DNA of 64,000 nucleotides from Cyrtodaria siliqua (GCA_037043455.1 JAWPHD010001125.1:124001-188000), one strand, 5' to 3'. Counted from the stretch's first letter, positions 1 to 11,729 are shown. Numbers and translations: made by a program. The notes: a model not told the origin generated them from the sequence alone.

Positions 1-919
1 TGTACACTCTAGAGGCCACATTTCTGATGCAATCATCATGAAACTTTGTTAGAATGTTTGTCTCAATGAAATCTTGGTCAAGTTCAAAAATGGGTCATAT
101 GGGGTCAAAAACTAGGTCACTAGGTCAAATACTTGAAAACACTTGTGTACACTCTAGAGGTCATATTTGTTACCCAATATTGATGAAACTTTGTCAAATT
201 GTTTATCTTAATTATATCTTGATCAAGTTCGGAAATGGGTCACATGAAGTTAAAAACTAGGTCACTATGTCAAATATTGGAAAAACCTTGTGTACACTCT
301 AGACGCCATATTTTTGACCCGAGCTTGATGCAACTTTGTCAGAATGTTTGTCTTAATTATATCTTGTGCAAGTTTGAAAATGGGTCACATGGGGTTAAAA
401 ACTAGGTCACTAGGTCAAATACTTGAAAAACCTTGTGTACACTCTAGAAGCCGTATTTCTGACCCAATCTTGATGAAACTTTGTCAAAATGTTTGTCTTA
501 ATTATATCTTGGTCAAGTTCAAAAATGGGTCACATGGTGTGTACACTCTAGAGGCCATATTTTTGACCCGATCTTGATGCAATTTTGTCAGAATATTTGT
601 CTCAATTATAGCTTGCTAAAGTTCTAAAATGGGTCACACAGGGTCAAAAACTAGGTCACTAGGTCAAATACTTGAAAACCTTGTGTACACTCTAGAGGCC
701 ATATTTCTGACCCAATCTTGATGAAACTTTGTCGAAATGTTGTCTTAATTATATTTTGGTCAAGTTCGAAAATGGGTCCCATGGGGTCAAAAACTAGGTC
801 ACTAGGTCAAATACTTGAAAAACCTTGTGTACACTCTAGACACCATGTAGTACGACTCGATTCATCAATGGTATAACAGCCAGTAGAGCGTTCACAGGCC
901 CTCTTGGGCCTCTTGTTTC
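1..919. repeat. ~143-bp tandem satellite and its element end
   Basis: About six units between 1 and 842, each with TGTACACTCTAGAGGCCATA, TTTCTGACCCAATCTTGATG, AACTTTGTCAGAATGTTTGT and AAAAACTAGGTCACTAGGTC. The last unit breaks at ~842 and a short tail ends at 897-919 with an inverted GGCCCTCTTGGGCC then TCTTGTTT. The tail looks like the end of the mobile element that carries the units. The array continues off the left edge of the window. Two short open frames here (54-260, 344-577) are repeat-derived. Confidence 0.85.
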
Positions 920-1034
920 AGTCGATTTCGTTTATGTTTTAAGCCAAACATTGTAAATCCTCCATTAAGAAAAAGGTCCTGCTGTTTTCTGAATATCATT
1001 TCATGACTATCCACGCTGCAGAATACGTGTGACT

Positions 1035-1480
1035 TCGAAAGCGAAACGATATACCAGAGGATCCGTCAGCGGTGCGGCTCCAGAAGCGGAACGATAGACC
1101 TGAGGATCGGTGCCGGTGCGATCTCGGCAGCAGAATGATATACCAGAAGTTCGATAATCGGTGCGGCTCCAGAAGCAGAGCGATATACCAGAAGATCGGT
1201 GCGGCTCCGGAAGAATGGCCGTCAGCGAATCATTCAATTCAGTGAAATCAAATTGAATGACAGTTAACAATTGTATAGTCAGTAAATTTCAAAGTAATAC
1301 AAACCACTGTTCCTCAGGGTCGGGATTACAGCATGAAATACGTGCGGCCGTCAGCGAATACTTCAATTCAGTGAAATCAAATTTAATGACAGTTAACAAT
1401 TTTATAATTAGTAAATTTCAATGTAATACTGACCACTGTTGCCCAAGGTCGGGATTACAGCATGAAATATTAAGCCTATT
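1035..1480. repeat. Two tandem repeats: ~55-bp GC-rich units and a ~131-bp duplication
   Basis: From 1035 to 1210 there are three to four diverged units with CGGTGCGGCTCCAGAAGC and GATATACCAGA. From ~1214 a ~131-bp block (GGCCGTCAGCGAAT, ATTCAGTGAAATCAAAT, ATGACAGTTAACAATT, AGGGTCGGGATTACAGCATG) occurs twice back to back. Several overlapping open frames on both strands come from these units. Confidence 0.8.
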
Positions 1481-1639
1481 GGGGCTTATTGTTGGTGCAT
1501 CATGCCTAGTTCGGTCGTGCACATTATTGTAAACTTTAGAAAAAAAATGATTAAATGAAGAAACATTTTACTTTAGAACTAGAGTTTGGAATAAACATTT
1601 TATTTAAGCCTTTTGGGGCTTCACTAAGGGTATAAGACT

Positions 1640-2065
1640 GTTGGAAATGAATTGAATTGGGTTTTAAGGCGCATCAACACATGAAAGGTTATATGGCGCC
1701 TAACAGGCATGAACATGCCAGGCTCATCCTCCATGTACATCGAGATAAAATATGGAGAATGGGCCTAGGACCTTCTCACCCTGAACTGCAGAGTTGCTGC
1801 AAATTCTATTGTAGACACTCCATTTACGCTGGAGCCACGTTTATTGTATTTCTGCCACTGCTCTTAGTGATGTGAGCGAGATGGCACATGAAACAATGCA
1901 GGGGTCATGATGAAGACCTTTAATGAGCATGAACAAAAAATGACAAAATGAATATGAATGTGGGGGTTGGGGTTGGGGGGGGGGGGGGGGGGGAACGGTG
2001 TGTTTGCATGTGATGGTGTGTTTGCAGTGGTTGTATTCTACCCCGGCAACCACACGGGGAATAAG
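1640..2065 (+). repeat. Dispersed repeat, copy 1 (inverted copy at 38100-38470)
   Basis: It begins GAATTGAATTGGGTTTTAAG, contains CACATGAAAGG, GGCTCATCCTCCATGTACAT, a run of G (1976-1993), GGTGTGTTTGCAGTGGTTGT and ends near GGCAACCACACGGGG. The same blocks in reverse order and orientation are at 38100-38470. A short related stretch (TTTTACGGCACGTCGACACA) is at 5040-5090. Reading frames in both copies share peptide pieces (AxQHMKG, HARLILH), but no protein is recognised. Confidence 0.75.
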
Positions 2066-2214
2066 ACTGTAGGGCCATACCCTCTTTTTTTTTAGCCTAT
2101 TGGGATTTCATATTTTGTTTAAGCCAACTGGGGCTTCTTTAAGGGTATCAGGCTTATGGGCCATGCCCTCTTTTGTGAAACATGTTAAGGGCTGCCATGA
2201 TATGTATATGTGTT

Positions 2215-2850
2215 GCAAGATCGACTGCTATTAAATGGAGTTCCGATCAACTTTTAATTATGACAGAGTACAAACCCGTTTAGATTGGGAGCGGCGTCGG
2301 CTACTGAGGCCTATAAAGTGAAAATTACGGAGGCTGCCCTCAAGGTAGCTGTAGTTAAAGTCAATCCCAGCGTTATCATAGCTCATGCGGACGTGCTCAA
2401 GAAGCACTCCATCCCCACACACGATCTGTCATCACGACATATGCCGTACTCCAGGGACAATATTCCTTCATCATCGACGACTTATTTCAAGTTGAAGTTC
2501 CGAAACAACTGATAGTAGGTCTCGTGTCTTCATCAGCCGTCCACGGAGATTACACTAAGGACACTACAGCATTCAACACTTTAACTGTAACTACGCCGGA
2601 TATTTCGTCGACAGTCATCAACACATTCTCAGCCATTACAGCCAAATTATAGGGTAACAACTACATTGAAGCTTTTCAAAGGTTGTAATCTGACCATCGT
2701 CAAAGAGCGGTACATATCAGTAGGGGAGGATTTCAAAACGGAAGTTGCTTATACGTGTTGAACCCAGACGGGAATAACAGAGATCGTCATTCACCGAGAG
2801 CTCATACTAGATTAGAACTCTGCCAGAAACATGTGCAATGATCGTGTGTG
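2215..2850 (+). pseudogene. Decayed Polinton/Maverick-type minor capsid (penton-like) gene fragment
   Basis: Short peptides in three shifting frames follow the order found in the penton/minor capsid proteins of Polinton elements (annotated in animal genomes as F54H12.2-like): LLLNGVPI near 2232, a stretch with PSVIIAHADVLKK at ~2365-2410, a tyrosine and isoleucine-rich stretch at ~2440-2480, VPKQLIVGLVSSS at ~2500-2535, and NNYIEAF at ~2655. Frameshifts fall near 2255, 2412 and 2695 and stops near 2280, 2650, 2685 and 2757. Only the C-terminal ~200 codons seem to be left and no other Polinton gene is visible nearby. The call rests on family pattern memory, not on a search. Confidence 0.45.
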
Positions 2851-3004
2851 CCAAGTTTCCAGATTTAATGAAAATTAATGCCAGCAGAAACGTGACATTA
2901 GAACAATGAATACGTTCCAGTTAACGTGTTTTTTAAAAACGTATCCTATAGTACAAAAAACAATTTGGAGGCGTGATTCCTGTGGATGCACTACCCTAAG
3001 TCAT

Positions 3005-3475
3005 CAATTATAATGGTGGTGTGTTTATCTTTTATAATGGTGGACTTTTCTTAATTATAATGATGGTGTGTTTATCAGTATAATGTTGGATTTTCCTTAA
3101 TTGTAATGGTGGACATTTTATCAATTATAATGGTGGTGTCTTTTTGGTTTATAATGGTGGACTTTCCTTAATTATAATGGTGGACTTTTTATCAATTATA
3201 ATGGTGGTGTGTTTATCAGTTATAATGGTGGACCTTCCTTAATTATAATGGTGGACTTTGTATAAATTATAATGGTGGTGTGTTTATGGATTATAATGGT
3301 GGACTTTCCTTAATTATAATGGTGGACTTTTTATCAATCATAATGGTGGTGTTTTTATGGATTATAATGGTGGACATTCCTTAATTATAATCGTGGACCT
3401 TTTATCAATTAAAATGGTGGTGTCTTTATCAGTTATAATTGCCAACCGTTTATCAGTTATAATGGTGGAGGTTTT
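3005..3475. repeat. ~28-bp minisatellite (TTATAATGGTGGAC units)
   Basis: About sixteen units alternating between TTATAATGGTGGACTTTCCT and TTATAATGGTGGTGTGTTTA with TCAA or TCAG spacers. Decayed relatives occur at 4855-5000 and 5010-5225 (GTTATGATGGTGGAGTTTTA), beyond the next satellite block, so that block may have been inserted into a longer array. Confidence 0.85.
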
Positions 3476-3519
3476 ATCCAGGTTTTCCTTGGAAAACATT
3501 GGTTATTAGATTGTGGTAT

Positions 3520-4396
3520 GTAGTTAGGCGGGTGGGCGTGCGGGCGGGCGGACCGGAGTGCCTGCGGCGTCAAACTCTTAGTTTCCGCTCAATAACTTTT
3601 GTTAGGAATAAGATATTGCGATGAAACTTGCAGGGTAGGTAGCTTACATAGAGATGAAAGTTTGAAATTGCATTTGGGCAAGGTCACTATTACTAACATA
3701 GGAAAAAGGTTTCTGCTCAATAACGTTTGTTAGGAATGGGATATTGCGATGAAACTTGCAGAGTAGGTAGCTTATATGTAAAGGACGCTTGGGATTGCAT
3801 TTGGGAGTCATTGGGTTCTAAGTAGGTAGCTTATATGTAAAGGACGCTTGGGATTGCATTTGGGAGTCATTGGGTTCTAGGTCAAGGCCACCGTTACTAA
3901 AAACTGAAAAAACAGTTTCCGCTCAATAACTTCTATTAGGAATGAGATATTGCGATACAATTTGCAGGGTGGGTAGATTATATGGTAAGGAAGCTTGGGA
4001 TTGCATTTGGGATCACTGCGGTGAAGTTCAAGGTCACTGTTACTAAAAATAATAAAAACGTTTCCGCTCAGTAACTTAAGTAAGGAATGAGATATTAGAA
4101 TGAAACTTGCTATGTAGGTGCTTCTATCAAAGGAAAGTTTGAGATTTGCACTTGGGGTCACTAGGATCAATGTCAAGGTCATTGTTACTGAAATAGAAAA
4201 AACGTGGATTGCATTTGGGGTCACTGGGGTCAAGTTCATTGTACTAAAAATAGAAAAACGGTCTCCGTTTAATGTTGGGAATGAGATATTTGAAGGAAAC
4301 TTACTGTGTAGGTACCTTATATGGAATGGAAGCTTGGGATTGCATTTGGTGTGTGTGTGTGTGGTGTGGGGGGTGGAGGGGGAGGGGATTGCATTT

Positions 4397-4433
<37 letters not shown>

Positions 4434-4570
4434 TGTGGTTTGGTGGGGGAGGGGTGTGGGGGGGGGGCACTGAGATCAAAATCAATGTCACTGTTACTAA
4501 AATAGAAAAACGATTTCCACTCAATTACTTATCTTAGCAATGAGATATTTCAACGAAACTTGCTGTGTAT
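3520..4570. repeat. ~130-190-bp tandem satellite with a (TG)n run
   Basis: It opens with GGGCGGGCGGACC and then repeats GTTTCCGCTCAATAACTT, GGAATGAGATATTGCGATGA, AACTTGCAGGGTAGGTAGCT and TTGGGATTGCATTTGGG(GTCA) about six times. One internal 65-bp block (GTAGGTAGCTTATATGTAAA...) is duplicated at 3765-3880. A (TG)n and G-rich run occupies 4350-4468. Long open frames on both strands at 3877-4537 come from the units. Confidence 0.85.
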
Positions 4571-5524
4571 GTTGCTTATATTTGCCTTACTAACAAATCT
4601 TTTCTTTCTTTACAGTCCTAAATTACTCATTTATGTTTGTGGTTCATTCTATGTATTCTATATTGTACACTTTTTATATCACTTACAAGAACTGCAACAA
4701 CGTTATATATGCCATTTGCTGTTCTTTTTGGAGAAAAAAACGTTTGTTACTTCATTTTCATCCTACCGGTAGTGTAATAGCATTTCAAATGAAAAACCTG
4801 GTTTTCGTGGAATTTCCACGTTTAACCTGGTTTTCGTGGAATTTCACGTTTCTTGTTATTAATTATGAAGATGGGTTGTTTATAGTTCATAATTTGTGCG
4901 GATTGTTGATTAGTTATGATGGTGGAGTTTTATCAACTACACTAGTGGTTTGATAGTGGTCTGTTATCAGATTTGTGCGAATTGTTGATTAGTTAAGATG
5001 ATGGACTGTTTATCAGTTATAATGATGGAATGGAATGAATGGTGTTTTACGGCACGTCGACACATAAATAGGTCATACTGTGCGCAAAAACCGACGAAAG
5101 ATGAAGAAATTAAGCAGTAATTAAAAATTAATGTAAATATATAAAGACAAAACTATTATGTTATAATGATGGACTGATCAAGTATAAGTGCGTGCTGTTG
5201 ATCAGTTATAATTATGGAGAGTTTATCAAAGTGAACAGTCGGGACAAGGAACAAAGAAAGACAACAAAAGCAAAAACATCATACTGGTTACATGTATTGT
5301 TTGTTTATTAAAAAAAAATATCAAATAGGAACACACTGGGTGAGTATAAAGCAAAATCATTATAAAGCATTACTGTGTTTTGTTATCTATTGCCCAAACA
5401 TACTTGATAAAACTGTAAAGATAATAATATAAAACTGTAAAGTGGTGTAAAATAGTTCTGGTATTGCATTGGTTCAAGGGTAGCATCATTTGTAAATCAT
5501 TACATTAGTAACGTATTTGTACTT

Positions 5525-5630
5525 CATGAAGAAGAAGAAGAAGGAGAAGAAGAGAAGAAGAAGAAGAAGAAGAAGAAGAAGAAGAAGAAGAAGAAGAAGA
5601 AGAAGAAGAAGAAGAAGAAGAAGAAGAAAT
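5525..5630. repeat. (GAA)n microsatellite
   Basis: About 100 bp of GAA triplets with a few interruptions, followed by ATTTTATTTTAAACTATT. A shorter GAAGAAGAAGAAACTTTATT occurs at 11511-11530. Both look like reverse-oriented 3' ends of retroposons (AATAAA-like then TTC tail), but no coding part is visible. Confidence 0.85.
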
Positions 5631-6000
5631 TTTATTTTAAACTATTACATAGTTTTTCATCATATAACATACATTTTACAAATATAATTTGACCACAATA
5701 ACAAGATTAGTACAGGTTCATTAATTTATGAATTAATATGAAAAAAGAAAAAAAAGGAGATATAACATGGAGAAAAAAAATATATATATAGGAATCAAAA
5801 TCTTATATCTAATACGGTACAATAGAACAATTGTATTATAGTGAGGATGAACGAGATTATAAGTTATTTATCACGGTACGTCTAAAGAGAATGCTTCTGA
5901 GATGTATTTGCTAAAATGATAACATCTTTTTTGTTTTGTTGACTGAAGGAGAGCAATGATAACAACTACACAGCCAGTCAATGTATGCATACAGGTAAGA
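5631..6000. other. AT-rich stretch without a recognised gene
   Basis: Plain AT-rich DNA between the GAA run and the next fold-back. A 70-codon minus frame at 5871-6083 runs into the fold-back and is not supported as a gene. Confidence 0.5.
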
Positions 6001-6002
6001 CT

Positions 6003-6820
6003 ATATATAGAGAATATTATGTCAGTGTATTTTACTAACAAGTTTATTAGGCGAGGCTTAGAAAACGAAGAATGCCGAGCCATTCTTTGTTTTCGTGCCG
6101 AGCCTAATAAACTTGATAGTTAAAGGCACTGACATAATATTCTGTTTATCATGTAGATTATCTGTATGAATTACTATTATTACATATTTCTCAGAATGTT
6201 ACGCTTATCGAGGACGCCGCCATGTTGTTGTTTTTTGTTTGTTTTATGACGTCAGGCAACGTTACGTGTATGACGTCAGATAACGTTACGTACAATAACG
6301 CCGAGGGATTCCGCATTGATTTGCTCTATTGGTCAGTGCCCATTAAGCAAAATTTATTAGGCCACCCCTTTATTAGGCAGAAAAGTGCATATCTGCATGA
6401 TAAATAGAGAATATTATGTCAGTGCCTTTTACTATCAAGTTTATTAGGCGAGGATTAGAAACGAAGAATGGCAAGGCTCTGCCGAGCCTTTCTTCGTTTT
6501 CGTGCCGAGCCTAATAAACTTGATAGTAAAAGGCACTGACATACTATTCTAATTATCATGTAGATTATCCATATTTTCTGTATGAATTACTATTATTACC
6601 TATTTCTCAGAATGGTACACTTATTGAGGACGTCGCCATGTTGTTGTTTTTGTTTGTTTTATGAAGTCAGGCAAAGTTACGTGCATGACGTCAGATAACG
6701 TTACGCACAATAAACGCCGAGGGATTCCGCATTGATTTGCTTTATTGGCCAGTGCCTAATAAAGCAAAATTTAATAGGTCACCCCTTTATAGGCAGAAAA
6801 GTGGATGTCTGCATGATAAA
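6003..6820. mobile_element. Two tandem copies of a fold-back (MITE-like) element
   Basis: Each ~400-bp copy begins with a palindrome: left arm AGAGAATATTATGTCAGTGC, TATCAAGTTTATTAGGCGAG; loop around GAAGAATGGC; right arm GCCGAGCCTAATAAACTTGA, TAGT(T)AAAGGCACTGACATA. A ~250-bp tail follows with GACGTCAGATAACGTTACG and GCCGAGGGATTCCGCATTGA. Copy 1 runs 6003-6403, copy 2 6406-6820. No coding capacity. Confidence 0.8.
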
Positions 6821-6829
6821 TGTTTATAT

Positions 6830-7320
6830 AATCCTCAAAATAAATTAAGGACCATGTTTAGATTTTGGTCAGTTTTTAAAGTGCTGAAATTGAACAATTT
6901 ACTGACTTTTTGCAATTTTTTAATATTTAGATGTATTCTTTTACAATTGTTACATTACATTCATGTTTTAACTTTTTACATGAATATGTAATCCATAATA
7001 TTAAAGATTAAGTAATTATTTCTGTTCTATTTTGTCGTTCTTAGGTTATTTTGAGGAGTATAGTTACTACATAAACATGTTATTATTTTTTATTTTTTAT
7101 TATGTAACGAGTGTTTGTAAATCTCGTGATATCCGCACACCGGAACAAAACAGACCCTAAAACACATTTTTCTTTTCAGTTTAAGAACAGTATTAAGGGT
7201 ACAATAAAAAGACATTTTTATTTATTTTTATTTTCTGTTTAAGAATAGTATTGAGCTAACGAATAAAGCGAGTAAGTGGTAAGTTTTTCAAAATACTTCC
7301 GAATTTTGACTCGGAATATT
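6830..7320. other. AT-rich stretch without a recognised gene
   Basis: No protein, RNA or repeat unit was recognised. CTTTTCAGTTTAAGAACAGTATT is partly repeated 80 bp on (TTTCTGTTTAAGAATAGTATT). Confidence 0.5.
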
Positions 7321-7324
7321 CCCC

Positions 7325-7680
7325 TGTGTCGTGTCAATACGGGCTGTAGTTGTGTGGTGTCAATACGGCAGTAGTTGTGTGGTGTCAATACGGGCTGTAG
7401 TTGTGTGGTGTCAATACGGGCTGTAGTTGTGTAATATCAATACGGGCTGTAGTTGTGTGATATCAATACGGGCTGTAGTTGTGTGATATCAATACGGGCT
7501 GTAGTTGTGTGGTGACAATACGGGCTGTAGTGGTGTTGTGTCAATACGGGCTGTAGTTGTGTGGTGTCAATACGGGCTGTAGTTGTGTGATATCAATACG
7601 GGCTGGTGATATCAATACGGGCTGTAGTTGTGTGGTGTCAATACGGGCTGTAGTTGTGTGGAGTCAATACGGGTTGTAGT
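7325..7680. repeat. 26-bp minisatellite (GTGTCAATACGGGCTGTAGTTGTGTG)
   Basis: Around fourteen units, core TCAATACGGGCTGTAGTTGT, with GTG or ATA in the joint. One unit is shortened at ~7598. Divergence is low. Confidence 0.9.
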
Positions 7681-7689
7681 TTAAGACAC

Positions 7690-8390
7690 AAACCATGTCC
7701 GTCACGTGCCATGAATAATTCATTTCCATGAGTATCATCTTTTGCAAATGCAGTTCAAAACACACAGCAATTATGTTCGAAACACACTTGTATAGATTAC
7801 TACATGGCAAAAGCTTTCAGTGTAGCTACAGCTAGCTATATTCGACGTAAACACAATTTTAGTTTATGCTTAGCAGTGAAATAGTTGATTTTATCTATGA
7901 AATAAAAGTGGTATTTCAAACGTGTGAAATATAGTTTTATTTTTTCACTGCCGAAACTACTCTTTTTTTTTCTTTCAAAAACTGTTTTTTTCCCGAAAGT
8001 TGCTATAAAGCTATATCATTGGATTGGAAATAACTTAGAAAATGTGTCATCGATTATTGAAATCGGTTAAGTAGTTTAGAAATTATGGGGAATTAAAAAC
8101 AGCAATTGTATCATACTAAGCCAATGACGTCGTCAACTTTTTATTTATTTTTCTGATTACTGCAGTACATTTCGATTATAAAGCATAAAATAAAAAGAAA
8201 ATTTGTTGTTTTGTCGTGAATAACAGATTTTATTTCATCTCGAAGTGATCAACTTTAATATTTTTGCATTCGTGAAAATATAACGTTTTAACACATCTCG
8301 GTGAAATAAAACCGGTTATTCACTCCAAAACAACAAATATCTTCTAAGCAAAATAACAACAACATTAACCGCTGAAGTATTAATTGTAAC
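7690..8390. other. AT-rich stretch without a recognised gene
   Basis: Nothing coding or structural was recognised on either strand. AATATATTCGACGTAAA-type words here recur at 8540-8585. Confidence 0.45.
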
Positions 8391-8392
8391 CT

Positions 8393-8580
8393 TATACATA
8401 TGAATACTTTTCTTTTGATTATGTTAGTTGTTGGTATAATGTTGTATATATATTTCACTATCGCTGTAAAGTTTATATGTATTTGTTGCATCCTCACGGG
8501 TCGTATGACCCATTGGAATTATCTGAATAAAAACATATTCAATATATTCGACGTAAATACAATTATATTCGACGTAAATA
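8393..8580 (+). repeat. Dispersed repeat shared with 57868-58020
   Basis: TATACATATGAATAC, TCACTATCGCTGTAAAGTTT, TGCATCCTCACGGGTCGTAT and TGACCCATTGGAATTATCTG recur in order at 57868-58020. In both copies a frame reads MNTxLxIML...FTIAVKFxCI. Whether this reflects a small coding region or simple recent copying cannot be told. Confidence 0.65.
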
Positions 8581-8629
8581 CAACTATATTTATAGACGTA
8601 ATCAAATAAAAGGTAATGCAATATTATAG

Positions 8630-9690
8630 ATTATTGAATTTGTATACGTGGCTAAATATTACTTGGAACGAGTTGTTTTGGCAAAGGACGACGAGCTTGC
8701 GAGTCGTCTTGCGCCAAAACAACGAGTTCCAAGTAATATTTAGCCATACAAATTCAATAACCCTTTAATGTATACTTTCATATTGTTTTCGATCAATGTT
8801 AATTGTATGACTATTACTTTTCATTGTATTTGTGTTATTTTTATAGCTTTTGATGTAATTCCTATCTTGTCATTCAGTTTCATTTTGTGTGGATAATTAT
8901 TTTGCGCGAAAAAGACGTCGACGGGGATGACGTCATTATATTTCTAAATTCGATAACGTTAAAAACAGTGGGTGAGTGACCATTTTAATTATTTTAACAA
9001 TTTCTGCCATAAAAGGTTGAAAAAAAAACACTTTAGGAAGGATTCCGTTATTTTATTTGAAAGTAGTTCCTTATTCCTATTTCGCGGCTCTTAGCAAGCA
9101 CGAGAAAAAGTTCCGGTGCAATATCAATGTGTGCAATATCGTAGATTATTGTATACTTTCATATTGTCCCGTTTAGTTTTCATTGAGCTAAGTGTGCAAT
9201 ATTCTACGATATTGCACACATTGATAATGCACCGGAACTTTTTCTCGTGCTTGCTAAGAGCCGCAAAATAGAAATAAGGAACTACTTTCAAATAAAATAA
9301 CGGAATCCTTCCTATAGTGTCAACAAAAATATACGTGTGTTTTTTTTTCCAACCTTTTATGGCAGAAATTGATAAAATAATTGAAATGGTCACTCACCCA
9401 CTGTTTTTAACGTTATCGAATGTTACACAAATGATGTTTTTAATGACGTCATCCGACGTCGACGTCGTTTTCGCGCAAAATAATCATCCACACAAAATGA
9501 AGCTGAATGACAAGATAGGAATTCCATCAAAAGCTATAAAAATAACACAAATACAATGAAAAGTAATAGTCATACAACTAACATTGATCGAAAACAATAT
9601 GAAAGTATACAATAAAAAGTTTATTGAATTTGTTTGGCTAAATATTACTTGGAACGAGTTGTTTTGGCAAAGGACGACGAGCTTGCGAAT
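8630..9690. mobile_element. Large fold-back element, ~0.5-kb arms
   Basis: Arms at ~8630-9155 and ~9200-9690 are inverted copies. Paired blocks: TTTGTATACGTGGCTAAATA with TTTGGCTAAATATTACTTGG; CGATCAATGTTAATTGTATG with its complement near 9575; GACGTCGACGG with GACGTCGACGTCG; GGGTGAGTGACCATTTTAAT with its complement near 9390; TTCCGGTGCAATATCAATGT with its complement near 9215. The centre is ~9175 (ATATTGTCCCGTTTAGTTTT). The outer part of the left arm is itself palindromic (8630-8765). No transposase was seen; the open frames inside are arm-derived. Confidence 0.85.
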
Positions 9691-9995
9691 ATCGTAGAAT
9701 ATTGCACACTTAGCTCAATGAAAACTAAACGGGACAATATGAAAGTATACAATAATCTACAAATACAATGAAAAGTAATAGTCATACAATTAACATTGAT
9801 CGAAAACAATATGAAAGTATACAATAAAAAGGTTATTGAATGTGTATGGCTAAATATTACTTGGAACTCGTTGTTTAAGCTCGTCGTCCTTTGCCAAAAC
9901 AACTCGTTCCAAGTAATATTTAGCCATACAAATTCAATAACCTATAATATTGCACACTTAGCTCAATGCAAACTAAACGGGACAATATGAAAGTA
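9690..9995. mobile_element. Partial extra copy of the same fold-back
   Basis: It repeats the centre (ATATTGCACACTTAGCTCAA, AACTAAACGGGACAATATGA) and the outer palindrome (GGCTAAATATTACTTGGAAC, inverted at 9900-9930) of the element at 8630-9690, then the centre once more at 9950-9990. It looks like nested or rearranged copying next to the main element. Confidence 0.75.
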
Positions 9996-10339
9996 TACAA
10001 TAAAAGCTGTTATATGTCTTCGTTATTCTACCATAGGTGTTTTATATACTAGTGGTGCAACCTAATCAACAATTAACAATATGAAAAAACAATATGATTT
10101 AAAAAGTTCAAATAATGATTTTCAAATTTGCAAGTTATGTAGATAAACAGGACGCCACGTTTAAAAAAAAAAGATTACCATGTGCCCCTGTAAAGGCTAA
10201 ACAAGAAGTCCAGTCCAAATTGGGTCTAAATCTATGGTATCTGCTAGCTGTAAACATAAAAATTACTTCTTTTCCTAAATAACTTATTCAAAATAAGTTG
10301 AGCCCCGAAGTTTGGAAAATGCTTACTGCTGGACTTCAT

Positions 10340-10650
10340 TGAATCTCGATAGACCCGGATGTAACGATGACCCGGATGTAACCCGGATGAACGATAGACC
10401 CGATGTAACGATAGACCAGGATGTAACGATAGACCAGGATGTAACGATAGACCCGGATGTAACGATAGACCAGGATGTAACGATAGACCGGGATGTAACG
10501 ATAGACCCGGATGTAACGATAGACCAGGATGTAACGATAGACAAGGATTTGTAACGATAGACCAGGATGTAACGATAGACCAGGATGTAACGATAGACCC
10601 GGATGTAACGATAGATCAGGATGTAACGATAGACCGGGATGTAACGATAA
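10340..10650. repeat. 18-bp minisatellite (GATAGACC(A/C)GGATGTAAC)
   Basis: About seventeen 18-bp units of ATAGACCmGGATGTAACG. Because 18 is a multiple of three and the units have no stops, both strands carry open frames of 6-residue period (DQDVTI on plus, SIVTSG and YRYILV on minus). These are repeat artefacts rather than supported genes. Confidence 0.9.
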
Positions 10651-10734
10651 TTTCTGAGAAAAACGGTCACAATATGTCTAATGGTTCTGAGAATATGTTT
10701 ATTTATTTTCTATATATACTCTGTAAAAGAAGTT

Positions 10735-10800
10735 TTGGACCATGGCAGTGTTCGAACCCGTACAATGATCGCTGAACCATGAACATTCGACCATAACCCT
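10735..10800 (-). mobile_element. tRNA-like SINE head fragment
   Basis: The minus strand reads GGTTATGGTCGAATGTTCAT then GGTTCAG...GGGTTCGAACACTGCCATGG, with a B-box-like GGTTCGAAC and an A-box-like start. It lacks a clean cloverleaf, so it looks like a decayed tRNA-derived SINE, not a tRNA gene. Confidence 0.45.
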
Positions 10801-11139
10801 TATATCTCAGTTGATAATTCACAATAGATCAACCAATCACACAATAATTATCGTTTTACAATGAAAGTTTGCGAAAAAATATATTATCTTTTTATTGGTT
10901 ACTCGAATGTGTCCGTAACTATTACTTTGTATGGACTTTGCAACAATTTACAGACCCTTTGTGTGTTCGCGATATTTTTTAAATCAAATCTTGTTTGGAA
11001 TTTAATGTTTCTGGTACCAAATTAACCGGGTAGGGTAGACCTTGGTTACTAAAAAAAGATACTTAAATTTTGTCCACTAGTTTTATTTTTATATGACTTT
11101 ATATACCCTGGTCCAAAACTTTTTTTACCGAGTATTTCT

Positions 11140-11465
11140 CAATCTATACGAACGTGGGACCATTTGTGTTATCCCAGGGACTTCAGTTGTACAATCTGAT
11201 ACAAACATGGGACCATTTGTGTTATCCCAGGGACTTCAGTTGTACAATCTGTACAGACATGGGACCATTTATGTATCCCAGGGACTTCAGTTGTACAATC
11301 TATACAGACATGGGACCATTTGTGTTATCCCAGGGACTTCAGTTGTACAATCTATACAGACATGGGACCATTTGTGTTATCCCAGGGACTTCAGTTGTAC
11401 AATCTGTACAGACATGGACCATTTGTGTTATCCCAGGACTTCAGTTGTACAATCTATACAAACGT
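11140..11465. repeat. ~53-bp minisatellite (GGGACCATTTGTGTTATCCC units)
   Basis: Six units of TACAGACATGGGACCATTTG, TGTTATCCCAGGGACTTCAG, TTGTACAATCTA. Single-base slips between units make two long plus-strand frames (11093-11467, 11154-11504) that share repeated peptides. They are not supported as genes. Confidence 0.9.
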
Positions 11466-11729
11466 GATTCTCCATACCACATTATAAATGCTATAATCCA
11501 GTAGTTTATGAAGAAGAAGAAGAAACTTTATTTGCCTCGTCATAGGTCTATGGAGGTTCGAGGCCATCCTCCACAAACCTACACATGTGCATATAACACT
11601 ATTGCAATAAGTCTAAGAAGACCTTTCAGCAAATTAATGAAATACATAAGCATTAAACTTTTTTCGTTTCTCGATTATAGTGGACAGTGTGAATATGTGT
11701 CCTACATCACTCATATGATACACAAGAAA

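Noticed and set aside
10312..10670. Repetitive DVTIDQ protein (plus) or YRYILV protein (minus)
   Set aside because: An 18-bp minisatellite gives open frames on both strands; no start context or flanking domain.
11093..11504. Two overlapping ~120-codon frames with repeated GTICVIPGTSVVQS-type peptides
   Set aside because: They are phases of the same 53-bp minisatellite.
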